Positions 6,747 through 14,173 of a stretch of DNA of 33,202 nt are shown here, piece by piece. The notes beneath the pieces are model-generated. The model saw nothing but the letters and a program-made list of their open reading frames with translations. It did no database searches and was not told the DNA's origin. The translations under genes and the position numbers were made by a program. The stretch spans positions 1 to 33,202 of the IMG/VR virus record IMGVR_UViG_3300019132_000058; one strand, given 5' to 3'. The stretch is from a virus. Every line of letters begins with the position of its first letter. Positions within the stretch are counted from its first letter, which is position 1.

Positions 6747-7604
6747 GTGAGTGATAAAACAAGTTTAGAAACTTTTCATAATCAAGCACAAGAATTAACA
6801 GGAGAAAATGTAGGCATCTTTGTTGATTATGATAACATGTATCATTGTTTAAGAGACTTTGGGGCTGACATTGAAAGCGAAGAAGCAGACGTAATTGAAT
6901 TTCTTTGGAATTGTTATACCAGAGATAAAATTAGGACATTCAAAGCATATGCAGATTTTGATCAAGTTCAAGTCTCAATGCGTAATCTTCAACTAAATAG
7001 AGTTCAAATAAAGCAGGTTTACGGTAATGGTAAAGAAGAAAAATACCGAAAAAATGCTTCAGACATTGAATTATCTATTGATGCATTGGAATCTACATAT
7101 CACGATAGTTCAATTGACACTTATGTTTTCGTAACGGCAGATAGTGACATGATTCCTATTATGAGTAGAATGATTTATAAAGGGAAAAAAGTTCATCTAT
7201 ATTATATAGGTACAAATGTTTCGCAGTATCAAGACATAACTAAGTATTCTCATTACAATCAAGATTTTTTAACTGTTTTTAACATTGATAAAGACAGAGC
7301 TAATGCAAATTACTGGGTGGAAAAAGTTTGTCAACATATTAGAGAATGGTACGATGATTCTAAAAATAAGAACAACATGTACGGTGGAACATGGCTTAGA
7401 GACGGTTTGATCAAAACCTTTAGTATGTCTAAATCACTTGCCTCCTCAGTCATTGAACACCTTGAAACAGAAAAGAATATCATTAAGTATAAAAACCCAA
7501 AAAACAATAGAGACGGTTACATTGTTGCTGATGATTTATTTGTATTTGAAACTAAATTTGGAGAAAATGGAATAAAATCGGGAAAAACTCCAGTAACCAA
7601 TTGA
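6747..7604 (+). CDS. NYN-domain (LabA/DUF88-type) ribonuclease-like protein
   Basis: A 285-residue protein; the preferred start is GTG 6747 with GGGAGGG seven bases upstream, rather than TTG 6732, which lies just before that site. The N-terminal domain (~20-185) is a PIN-like NYN fold: VGIFVDYDN (D27, D29, N30), SDIELSID (D106, D112) and FVTADSDM (D132, D134) supply the acidic metal-binding cluster. Residues ~200-275 look like a small winged-helix/OST-HTH-type RNA-binding module. NYN proteins of this layout are RNases or RNA-binding proteins; a role in phage mRNA processing, or in abortive or superinfection defence, is possible. It has its own upstream region full of inverted repeats and a terminator at 7719, so it is probably a single-gene unit. 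Confidence 0.75.
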   Translation: MSDKTSLETFHNQAQELTGENVGIFVDYDNMYHCLRDFGADIESEEADVIEFLWNCYTRDKIRTFKAYADFDQVQVSMRNLQLNRVQIKQVYGNGKEEKYRKNASDIELSIDALESTYHDSSIDTYVFVTADSDMIPIMSRMIYKGKKVHLYYIGTNVSQYQDITKYSHYNQDFLTVFNIDKDRANANYWVEKVCQHIREWYDDSKNKNNMYGGTWLRDGLIKTFSMSKSLASSVIEHLETEKNIIKYKNPKNNRDGYIVADDLFVFETKFGENGIKSGKTPVTN

Positions 7605-7645
7605 CAATATGTCGCAGTTATTTTATTATTAAGTTAGAAATTTTC

Positions 7646-7713
7646 TTCGTTTAATTTTTAATTCGTTTGTTTTTTAATTCGCTAAATTTTATTTCGAATA
7701 GATTTTATTCGAC
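7646..7713 (+). repeat. Tandem array of five TTCG boxes every 15-16 bp
   Basis: TTCG begins at 7646, 7662, 7678, 7693 and 7708 (steps 16, 16, 15, 15), separated by A/T-only or nearly A/T-only spacers; a typical unit is TTCGTTTAATTTTTAA. The array fills the gap between the NYN gene stop and its terminator. Short tandem AT-rich repeats of this size are typical of partition-complex centromeres or multi-copy operators. No ParR/TubR-type gene is obvious beside it. Confidence 0.5.
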
Positions 7714-7718
7714 CCAAA

Positions 7719-7750
7719 GACTTCACATCATAGTGAGGTCTTTTTATTTT
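7719..7750 (+). terminator. Terminator after the NYN gene region
   Basis: GACTTCAC (7719-7726) pairs with GTGAGGTC (7733-7740) with one wobble and a 6-nt loop, then TTTTTATTTT. Confidence 0.8.
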
Positions 7751-7790
7751 ACCCTCTTCCTACCCTGTCCAACTAAATATTTGTGAATAG

Positions 7791-7822
7791 AAATAAACCA
7801 CTCCATGAAGGGTGGTTTATTT
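7791..7822 (+). terminator. Second strong hairpin, terminator or leader element
   Basis: Perfect 11-bp arms (7791-7801 AAATAAACCAC, 7812-7822) with a 10-nt loop and the arm itself ending in TTTATTT. It lies about 50 bp before the next ATG, so it may be a second terminator or a leader structure of the 70-residue membrane protein. Confidence 0.5.
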
Positions 7823-7872
7823 GTGTTAAAAGGATATAACTTCCATCCGATATAAAGGGTGGAGGTGTTTTT

Positions 7873-8085
7873 ATGGAAGAAATTGATTTTAGTCCATTGC
7901 AAGATACATTGAATGGAATAGCTATAAAGCTTGGGGTATTTGGACTTCTAGCATTATTTATAGGTATATTCTTGAAGTTTATATTAGTAAAGATGGGTAT
8001 ACCTAATAAAATTGCAGGTAGCATAGCTTCTGTTGTAATGGTAATCGTAGCATTTAATTATCTAACTAGAATATTTGAAATGTAA
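7873..8085 (+). CDS. Small two-helix membrane protein
   Basis: 70 residues; ATG with a strong GGTGGAGGTG site. It has a short acidic N-terminus and two hydrophobic segments (~17-37 and ~48-64) with a charged turn (LVKMGIPNK) between, so a hairpin in the membrane is expected. Size and topology resemble holin-like proteins and pilin-like components of small secretion systems, but no family is recognised. It is far from the lysis cassette at 27944-29092, so a second holin is unlikely though not excluded. It stands alone between two terminators. Confidence 0.65.
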   Translation: MEEIDFSPLQDTLNGIAIKLGVFGLLALFIGIFLKFILVKMGIPNKIAGSIASVVMVIVAFNYLTRIFEM

Positions 8086-8111
8086 GGCGCTCAGTGATGA
8101 GTGTCTTTTTT
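8086..8111. terminator. Terminator shared by two convergent genes
   Basis: GGCGCTCA (8086-8093) pairs with TGAGTGTC (8098-8105), two wobbles, 4-nt loop, followed by TTTTTTGTTTT. It begins right after the stop of the membrane protein and contains the stop codon of the convergent gene. Confidence 0.75.
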
Positions 8112-8273
8112 GTTTTGCTTAATATACATCTTATGATTTATCTGAACATCCAGTAAAATGAAGAATCGATTATAGGATACTTTAGCAACTTCTTCGCCGT
8201 AGAGTTTTTCTTTTTGGTAACATTTTTGTAGTGTCTTCTGCAGGAGTAAGTTTAACTGGTCTTTGTCATCCAT
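8091..8273 (-). CDS. Unknown small leftward protein
   Basis: 60 residues, unrecognised. A near-perfect AAGGAGGA site lies 8 nt before the ATG on the minus strand, which is the main reason to accept it. It has a helical, K/Q/L-rich N-terminal half and a short mixed C-terminal half with a basic tail. It is the only leftward gene in the left arm and converges on the 70-residue membrane protein gene. A separate promoter in 8274-8418 is likely, shared divergently with the next gene. Confidence 0.65.
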   Translation of the reverse strand: MDDKDQLNLLLQKTLQKCYQKEKLYGEEVAKVSYNRFFILLDVQINHKMYIKQNKKDTHH

Positions 8274-8418
8274 TAATTAAATCCTCCTTGAATAACGATA
8301 TAGGTATATTTTAACAGGAAAAGTTGAATTATTTGTAAATTGTTTGTGAAAATTGGAGGGTTTTTCCTTTATCTTGTCGAAGTTTAGTAGTGATGATAAG
8401 TAAAGGAGAGATTATATA

Positions 8419-8688
8419 GTGGATTATAAAAGAGTGAATTGGGACAGTGTAAAAGAACATGGAAGTCAGGTTTTACTGATTGATATTAATCATCCTGTAG
8501 GTGTTAAAGTACTAGATGATCCAGACATAAAATCTTTACTCAGTGCTAATAAATACATTGAGCATGAGCCTAATAACTATGGCACAACTGGAAAAGTATT
8601 TATTTACAATATTGTTGAAAAAGCCTTGGATAATAAAGATAATTTAATATTGTTTGTTGAATCAGAAATGGTTCATTACGATCGTTAA
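8419..8688 (+). CDS. Unknown protein
   Basis: 89 residues, GTG start with AAAGGAGAG. It seems a compact alpha/beta protein with no cysteines, membrane segments or known motif. Upstream, TATCTTGTCGAAG (from 8371) resembles TAATCTTGTCAAA (from 6696) before the NYN gene, hinting at common regulation. It is followed closely by the next small gene. Confidence 0.65.
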   Translation: MDYKRVNWDSVKEHGSQVLLIDINHPVGVKVLDDPDIKSLLSANKYIEHEPNNYGTTGKVFIYNIVEKALDNKDNLILFVESEMVHYDR

Positions 8689-8707
8689 TACCGTTATGGA
8701 GATAAAA

Positions 8708-8836
8708 GTGTCTTATCAATTCATAGGTGAGTATGAAGGAATATATACTTATTGGGTTACATGGGGTAAAGGCGAAGGAAAGATGATGCAGTTTACCGAG
8801 GAAGATTTAAAAGATATGGATATTGATGATGAATGA
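8708..8836 (+). CDS. Unknown micro-protein
   Basis: 42 residues if GTG 8708 is used, which has GGAGAT at good spacing. An in-frame ATG at 8696 (46 residues) lacks a site. The protein is aromatic-rich in the first half (YQF, YEGIYTYWVTW) and ends with a strongly acidic tail (EEDLKDMDIDDE). It is probably coexpressed with the preceding gene. A terminator begins 2 bp after its stop. Function unknown. Confidence 0.5.
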   Translation: MSYQFIGEYEGIYTYWVTWGKGEGKMMQFTEEDLKDMDIDDE

Positions 8837-8837
8837 G

Positions 8838-8866
8838 CAGTCCTTCAATTAGGACTGTATTTTATT
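8838..8866 (+). terminator. Terminator
   Basis: CAGTCCT (8838-8844) and AGGACTG (8851-8857) pair perfectly with a 6-nt loop, followed by TATTTTATT. Confidence 0.75.
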
Positions 8867-8934
8867 ATGTATAACTGCATAATACTTCCAAGGAACGTTT
8901 GTTTGTAGTATGATTGTCTTGGGAGAGTGATAAA

Positions 8935-9156
8935 ATGAGTGAAAATATAAGTGAAGAGAGTAGAAGTGCAATAAAAGCATCTCTTGGAATACATAAAACT
9001 AATTCTAAGAATAATTGTAGGTCATGTCACTATCATCCTGTAGACGATATTTGCAATAAACATTATATTAAAACAGACGTAAAAGAAACTTGTGAATATT
9101 TCAAAAAAGATATTAAGTTTAAATTTATAAGTGGTGGACGAATGTCACCGAGATAA
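8935..9156 (+). CDS. Small four-cysteine, probably metal-binding protein
   Basis: 73 residues from ATG 8935 (GGGAGAG site); the upstream TTG at 8914 is not needed. Residues ~24-50 carry CRSCHYHP...C...C, i.e. CxxC followed by two further cysteines and several histidines, consistent with a small zinc-binding fold. It stands alone with a terminator 10 bp after its stop. Its upstream region has GGAACGTTTGTTTG, a weak match to a LexA box. The role is unknown. Confidence 0.6.
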   Translation: MSENISEESRSAIKASLGIHKTNSKNNCRSCHYHPVDDICNKHYIKTDVKETCEYFKKDIKFKFISGGRMSPR

Positions 9157-9166
9157 TAATTACTTG

Positions 9167-9193
9167 AAGCCCTCATTGATTTGAGGGCTTTTT
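9167..9193 (+). terminator. Terminator separating early-type genes from the late operon
   Basis: AAGCCCTCA and TGAGGGCTT (9167-9175 / 9182-9190) pair perfectly and run into TTTTATTT, 28 bp before the next ATG. Confidence 0.85.
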
Positions 9194-9220
9194 ATTTATC
9201 TAAGAATGGGAGATGAGTAG

Positions 9221-9721
9221 ATGTTTGAATTCGATAAAACAAAAGAAATTGCTGAGAATCTAAATAATATTAATGACAGGTTAGAATATACAGAGTACTT
9301 ACAAGGGTTCTTAGATGAATTGATTGATGAGGTTAAACAAGAACGTGCAAAGATAAATGCTAAGAAACAGTTACCTTTCTTACGTATTGATCTAGATGAT
9401 ATCAATAGTGTTCCGGTTGTTTATTACAACGGTAAAGAGATTAAAAGTAAGATTAGAGTTAGCTTTGATTGGAAGACACGTGACCATACTGATTACAACT
9501 TACCACTTATTCGTGTTGAATATGCTGATGTAAATAAAGAATCAGGTTATTTCGGATCTAAGACTATTCAACATAATCAGCCTATTGAGAAGGGTAAGCA
9601 GTTAAGTGATTATACAACGAAGGAATTGATTGATGAGTTAGATAGTAGAGATGGTGTAGAAGTTGTAGATCTACTTGCAGATGGAAAGCTATACAAGAAG
9701 TTTGTGACTGTTGATGTGTGA
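9221..9721 (+). CDS. Unknown phage protein at the start of the packaging region
   Basis: 166 residues; ATG with GGGAGATG. Residues ~5-50 form a charged coiled-coil helix; the rest (50-166) looks like an alpha/beta domain with a repeated acidic character. No catalytic motif is recognised. Its TGA overlaps the start of the HNH gene (GTGTGATG), so the two are coupled, and it sits just before cos-terminase. It could be a late gene regulator or packaging accessory protein, but nothing in the sequence proves this. Confidence 0.6.
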   Translation: MFEFDKTKEIAENLNNINDRLEYTEYLQGFLDELIDEVKQERAKINAKKQLPFLRIDLDDINSVPVVYYNGKEIKSKIRVSFDWKTRDHTDYNLPLIRVEYADVNKESGYFGSKTIQHNQPIEKGKQLSDYTTKELIDELDSRDGVEVVDLLADGKLYKKFVTVDV

Positions 9722-10041
9722 TGAAGTACAAAGAGACAAACAGATTTTATTTAAATAAGAAATGGAAAAGTAAACGATCCAGCATCTTAAAGCGTGATGA
9801 GTACCAATGTAGAGAATGCAGAAGATATGGCAAGGTAACACCAGCTACAACAGTACATCATGTATATCCGTTTGAAAACTTTGAAGAACTTAAGTTACAT
9901 AGTGAGAACCTTATCAGTCTTTGCAATAAGTGTCACAATTCAATGCATGACAGAGTAACAAATGAATTGACTGAGAAGGGGAAACAATGGACAGAGAGAT
10001 TAAGAGAAAAAATATTTAATCCCCCCACCTTCAAAAGTTAA
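9721..10041 (+). CDS. HNH endonuclease of the cos/terminase module
   Basis: 106 residues from ATG 9721 (GTG 9718 also possible; neither has a strong site, coupling to the upstream gene is likely). The domain is a classical HNH: CRECRR (zinc CxxC), TTVHHVYP (catalytic His pair), NLISLCNKCHNSMH (Asn, second CxxC and final His). In many HK97-type Gram-positive siphophages a small HNH protein is encoded directly before the P27-type small terminase and assists cleavage of concatemers at cos. Here its 3' end merges with the cos-like C-run. Confidence 0.9.
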   Translation: MKYKETNRFYLNKKWKSKRSSILKRDEYQCRECRRYGKVTPATTVHHVYPFENFEELKLHSENLISLCNKCHNSMHDRVTNELTEKGKQWTERLREKIFNPPTFKS

Positions 10042-10100
10042 AAAATTTCAAATGGGATACCGGTGAGAGGAACTTTTTCCAATAGAGCGATTCGTCAAAA
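10018..10100 (+). other. Probable cos region
   Basis: Between the HNH gene and the small terminase lie a C-run (CCCCCCACC at 10021), an AT-rich bend, then GGGATACCGGTGAGAGGAAC (10054-10073) followed by TTTTTCC. A C-run, an ACCGGTGAG-type block and a TTTTTCC element in this location are familiar from cos phages with HNH + P27 terminases. The exact nick positions cannot be read from sequence. Confidence 0.45.
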
Positions 10101-10131
10101 ACTTTTTTTGGAGCAATTGGAGGTGAGAGCA

Positions 10132-10482
10132 TTGACGAAAATTACATCAAAAGAAACAATCAAGAGAAGAACAATTTCGGACATGAAAGAGCTAGGAATA
10201 CATAAAAAGCAATACAATCGGCTGATAGACATCTATTCAGAACTAGTTTATCAATACATTAAGATTTCATTAGAGTTTGAAGAAAATGGATATCAATATG
10301 AGGTAAGAACGGATCAGGGAGGTGCAAAAAAATCACCAATTGTTGCAACCCTAGAAACACTAAGAAAAGATATTTTAGCATACTCTGATCGTCTTTGCCT
10401 CAATCCGAAGTCCTTAGAAAGTGTTACTGCTGAAACGGAAAGTAAATCAAAATTGGCAAGTGTGCTAAGTGGTCTTAAATGA
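10132..10482 (+). CDS. terS: Terminase small subunit (P27 family)
   Basis: 116 residues from TTG 10132, chosen because GGAGGTGA (10119-10126) lies 5 nt upstream; an earlier in-frame GTG at 10063 has no site and would put cos inside the gene. The N-terminus (TKITSKETIKRRTISDMKELG) is basic, followed by a helical body and the typical P27 C-terminal segment (PIVATLETLRKDILAYSDRLCLNPKS). It binds DNA near cos and recruits the large subunit. The stop overlaps the next start (ATGA). Confidence 0.85.
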   Translation: MTKITSKETIKRRTISDMKELGIHKKQYNRLIDIYSELVYQYIKISLEFEENGYQYEVRTDQGGAKKSPIVATLETLRKDILAYSDRLCLNPKSLESVTAETESKSKLASVLSGLK

Positions 10483-12218
10483 CGAAGAAGTATGATAATT
10501 ATGATTTAGTAATAGAGTATGCTAAGAGTATTATCGAAGGACGAAAGCTCGCAAACAAAGAACAGATTCAAGGTTGCGAAAGGTTTTTTAAATACATTGA
10601 TAACCCTGATTATGATTTTAGACCTCAAGAAGCTGAATGGATAATCAAAATTATAGAGAATACCTTTGTTCATGTACAAGGGGAAATGATTGATGGCACA
10701 CCTTTAAGAGGTGAGCCTTTTTTATTAGAACCATTTCACAAGTACCAAATTTACAATATTATGGGTTTTTACCATAAAGGCACAAAAGAGCGAGTTATAA
10801 AAGAAACATTCATTTATATTCCAAGAAAAAATATTAAGACAAGTTTTGCAGCGGCATTATCTTGGGCGCTTAGTTTGTACTATAGAAATTCAGGGAGCAA
10901 GTGTTATATTGTTGCCTCTGCTTTAAAACAGTCTTTAGAAAGTTTTAATTTTATTAAATTCAATCTTGAGCAGATGGGCGAGAAACAGAATTTTAGAGTT
11001 ATTGATAACAACCAAGAGCATTCCATTTCTGGTGAAATAGGGGATGGCTCTCTATTCATTCAAGCATTGGCAGCTAATCCAGATCGACAAGATTCATTGA
11101 ACTGTAATATTGCTATTGCAGATGAACTACATGCTTATAAAACACCTAAACAATACAATATCATCAAGGAAGCTATGAAGGCTTATACCAATAAGCTAAT
11201 GATCGGAATTACAACAGCCGGAGATAACATGAATAGTTTTTGTTATCAGAGATTGCAATACTGTAAAAAGATTCTTGATGGAACAGTGAAAGATGATGCT
11301 TACTTTGTTTTCATTGCTAAAGCAGATGAAAATGAAAGTGGAGAAATTGACTACACAAACCCAATTGAACATCAAAAAGCTAATCCTGCTTATGGTGTTT
11401 CTATTCGACCAAAAGATATTATGAATGATGCTTTACAAGCCCAAAATGATCCTCAACAAAGAAAAGACTTTTTAGCTAAGTCACTAAACATCTATACATC
11501 TTCAATGAAGGCTTATTTTAACATTGACGAGTTTAAAGAATCCGATAGGGAGTATAATTGGACACTCGAAGAGTTAGCGAAGCTGCCTATTGATTGGTAT
11601 GGAGGATGCGATTTAGCGAAGTTACACGATATGTGTGCGACTGCCTTATATGGTACATACAATCACAAAGGAAAGGAAATTGATATAGCTATTACTCATG
11701 CGTTCTTTCCAATTACTGCTGCTTATAAGAAGTCAGATGAGGATAATATACCTTTATTTGGATGGCAAGATGATGGATGGCTTACTATGACTAACTCATC
11801 AATTACAGATCATCAAGAGGTTATCAAGTGGTTCAAAGACATGAGAACAAAAGGATTCAATATTAAACAAGTTGGATTTGACCGTAAGTTTGGTAGAGAA
11901 TTCTTCCTAGAGATGAAAAGAGAACGCTTCAGAATTGAAGATACTCCACAGTTGTACTACTTAAAATCAGAAGGTTTCAGAAGGATTGAAAGTAAAGTCA
12001 AAGATAAAAAGTATTACTATCTACATTCAGATGCTTATGAATATTGTGTGCAGAACGTTAAAGCAATAGAAAAAACAGATGATGCAATACAGTATGAAAA
12101 AGTTATGCCTACACAAAGAATTGACATTTTTGATGCAAGTGTATTTGCTTCTATGCAAATGTTAAAGAATTTAGCGAAAAGTGGAACTGCTTCTAAATGG
12201 TTACAAACTAATGGTTAG
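10479..12218 (+). CDS. terL: Terminase large subunit (Terminase_1 type ATPase-nuclease)
   Basis: 579 residues, the usual length. The ATPase domain shows a deviant Walker A (PRKNIKTS, 115-122) and Walker B IAIADE (211-216, with the acidic pair), then TTAGDN as coupling motif near 245-250. The C-terminal RNase H-like nuclease has GGCDLAKLHD (D378), QVGFDRKFG (D near 470) and DIFDASVF (D near 555) as metal-binding acids. It packages DNA into proheads and cuts at cos. It is coupled to the small subunit by a 4-bp overlap. Confidence 0.95.
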   Translation: MTKKYDNYDLVIEYAKSIIEGRKLANKEQIQGCERFFKYIDNPDYDFRPQEAEWIIKIIENTFVHVQGEMIDGTPLRGEPFLLEPFHKYQIYNIMGFYHKGTKERVIKETFIYIPRKNIKTSFAAALSWALSLYYRNSGSKCYIVASALKQSLESFNFIKFNLEQMGEKQNFRVIDNNQEHSISGEIGDGSLFIQALAANPDRQDSLNCNIAIADELHAYKTPKQYNIIKEAMKAYTNKLMIGITTAGDNMNSFCYQRLQYCKKILDGTVKDDAYFVFIAKADENESGEIDYTNPIEHQKANPAYGVSIRPKDIMNDALQAQNDPQQRKDFLAKSLNIYTSSMKAYFNIDEFKESDREYNWTLEELAKLPIDWYGGCDLAKLHDMCATALYGTYNHKGKEIDIAITHAFFPITAAYKKSDEDNIPLFGWQDDGWLTMTNSSITDHQEVIKWFKDMRTKGFNIKQVGFDRKFGREFFLEMKRERFRIEDTPQLYYLKSEGFRRIESKVKDKKYYYLHSDAYEYCVQNVKAIEKTDDAIQYEKVMPTQRIDIFDASVFASMQMLKNLAKSGTASKWLQTNG

Positions 12219-12232
12219 TCGGAGGTGAATAA

Positions 12233-12406
12233 ATGAAATTAATAAACTTAATAATTAATAATTTATCAGATTTATTTTTGCTTATTGGAGTCTTATTGAT
12301 TTCGATAGGCTTTTTTATTTGGTCTATAAAAATAGGTTTCATTGTATCAGGATTATTACTTGTTGGGTTAGCATTTATCACCCTTAAAGACGAGGGAGGT
12401 GATTAA
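12233..12406 (+). CDS. Small membrane protein between terminase and portal
   Basis: 57 residues; a GGAGGTG site precedes ATG 12233. Residues ~12-33 and ~36-50 form two hydrophobic segments, with a short acidic end (KDEGGD). A tiny membrane protein here is a frequent feature of HK97-type siphophages of low-GC Gram-positives (some are classed as DUF1056). Its 3' end supplies the ribosome binding site (GGGAGGTG) of the portal gene. Confidence 0.75.
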   Translation: MKLINLIINNLSDLFLLIGVLLISIGFFIWSIKIGFIVSGLLLVGLAFITLKDEGGD

Positions 12407-12408
12407 AA

Positions 12409-13605
12409 TTGGGCTTTCTAATTAAAAAGAGACAAACAAGAGAAGTGACTTCAAGTGCGATAGATTGGTTCCTCTCATCAACTAGTGACTCTTTAGCGAT
12501 TCAAGGATATATAAGGCTTTCAGATAATCCTGAAGTAAGAATTGCGGTAGATAAGATTGCAGATTTAGTTTCTAACATGACAATTCATTTAATGGAAAAT
12601 ACAGACAAAGGTGACAAGCGTGTAAAGAATGAGTTATCAAGGAAGATTGATGTTGAACCATTTAGATTTATGACTCGTAAGAATTGGCTTTATAAAATTG
12701 TCAGTGATCTTCTGTTGCATGGTAACGGTAACTCTGTTGTCCATATTGGCGTAGATGTAAAAACTGGACTAATTAGCGACTTAACACCTTTTCAAATGCC
12801 ACTTGTAAACTACGAAGATGTAAGTGGTGGATATCTTATTGACTACAATGGAAAAATCTATAGTCCTGAAGAAGTAATTCATTTTGTACTTAATCCTAAT
12901 CCTAACTATCCGTACAAAGGTTCTGGTTATACGGTTGTACTTAGAGATATCGTAAAGAACCTAGATCAAGCCAATAAGACTAAGAATAGTTTTATGAGTG
13001 GCAAGTATATGCCTAGTCTTATTGTGAAAGTTGATTCCAATACAGCAGAGTTATCTAGTGAGGAAGGTCGTAATGCGGTTTATAAGAAATATTTAGAATC
13101 GTCAAATGCTGGTCAACCTTGGATTATTCCTGCTGAAATGCTTGACGTACAACAGGTTAAACCATTGTCATTAACAGACATTGCTATCAATGAATCAGTT
13201 GAATTGGATAAGAAGACTGTAGCAGGGATATTAGGAATTCCTGCATTTTTTCTAGGTGTAGGTAAATTTGATAAGGCAGAGTATAACAACTTTATTAACA
13301 CTAGAATTTATTCCATCGGCCAAATCATCTCACAAACTTTAACTAGGGATTTGCTATATAGCCCTAACATGTACTTCAAATTAAATCCACGCAGTTTATA
13401 CTCGTATGATTTAAGTGAATTGGTTACAGCTGGAACTCAAATGGTTGACCGTAACTCAATGAGAAGAAATGAATTACGAAATTGGGTTGGATTAGATCCT
13501 GATGACGAGATGGAGGAACTAATAGTTTTAGAAAATTATATTCCATCTGATCAACTAGGAAACCAAAAAAAGCTGAAGGGTGGTGATGAAGACAATGACA
13601 ATTAG
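12409..13605 (+). CDS. Portal protein (HK97 family)
   Basis: 398 residues; TTG start with GGGAGGTG 10 nt upstream. The sequence follows HK97-type portals: an N-terminal segment with [12 protein letters not shown], then [12 protein letters not shown], a central [33 protein letters not shown], and the C-terminal [10 protein letters not shown] plus [12 protein letters not shown]. It forms the dodecameric ring for DNA entry and connector attachment. It overlaps the protease gene. Confidence 0.93.
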   Translation: MGFLIKKRQTREVTSSAIDWFLSSTSDSLAIQGYIRLSDNPEVRIAVDKIADLVSNMTIHLMENTDKGDKRVKNELSRKIDVEPFRFMTRKNWLYKIVSDLLLHGNGNSVVHIGVDVKTGLISDLTPFQMPLVNYEDVSGGYLIDYNGKIYSPEEVIHFVLNPNPNYPYKGSGYTVVLRDIVKNLDQANKTKNSFMSGKYMPSLIVKVDSNTAELSSEEGRNAVYKKYLESSNAGQPWIIPAEMLDVQQVKPLSLTDIAINESVELDKKTVAGILGIPAFFLGVGKFDKAEYNNFINTRIYSIGQIISQTLTRDLLYSPNMYFKLNPRSLYSYDLSELVTAGTQMVDRNSMRRNELRNWVGLDPDDEMEELIVLENYIPSDQLGNQKKLKGGDEDNDN

Positions 13606-14173
13606 AGAAGATTCGCAAACAAGAAGTCTTGTATCTGATTTGAAAACTAGAGCAGAAGACAACGGAGAAAAAGTAATTGAAGGGTACTTTGCTGTTTTTA
13701 ATTCAGAAACTGAATTATGGCAAGGTGCTTATGAAGAGATTGATCCAGTTGCATTTAACAAAACTTTAGAGAATGACATTCGTGCATTAATTAATCATGA
13801 TACAGGATTGGTACTTGGCCGAAATAAATCAAATACGCTTGAATTAAAAGTTGATAGTCATGGACTTTGGGGGCGTATCATTATTAATCCTAATGATACA
13901 GATGCAGTCAATCTTTATGAACGTGTTAAGCGTGGTGATGTGGATCAGTGTAGCTTTGGATTCAATATCCTTAGTGAAGAAACAGATTTTCGTGAAGATG
14001 GCACGGTTAAATGGAGACTGAAAGAAATTGATTTACATGAAGTAAGTGTCGTAACATTTCCAGCCTATTCTGACACTGGTGTACAAGCTAGGAAGAGAGA
14101 TGTAGAGCAATATAAGAAAAGACAATTTGAACTTAGAAAGCAAAAATTAAAGGAGCGATTAGTGAATGGGTAA
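13586..14173 (+). CDS. Prohead protease (HK97/U35 family)
   Basis: 195 residues from ATG 13586 (GAAGGG upstream); GTG 13580/13583 and ATG 13595 are alternatives. The catalytic His is in ALINHDTG and the Ser in DQCSFGF, with the usual GYFAVFNS N-terminal strand and [12 protein letters not shown] near the C-terminus. It matures the capsid by removing the delta domain of the major capsid protein. It overlaps the portal (20 bp) and capsid (8 bp) genes. Confidence 0.93.
   Translation: MKTMTIREDSQTRSLVSDLKTRAEDNGEKVIEGYFAVFNSETELWQGAYEEIDPVAFNKTLENDIRALINHDTGLVLGRNKSNTLELKVDSHGLWGRIIINPNDTDAVNLYERVKRGDVDQCSFGFNILSEETDFREDGTVKWRLKEIDLHEVSVVTFPAYSDTGVQARKRDVEQYKKRQFELRKQKLKERLVNG

Noticed and set aside
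7646-7713. The TTCG array as a CRISPR
   Set aside because: Units are only 15-16 bp with a 4-bp constant core, no long repeats with unique spacers, and no cas genes.
10063-10131. GTG start 69 bp upstream of the chosen small-terminase start
   Set aside because: It has no ribosome binding site and runs through the cos-like DNA; TTG 10132 has a strong GGAGGTGA.
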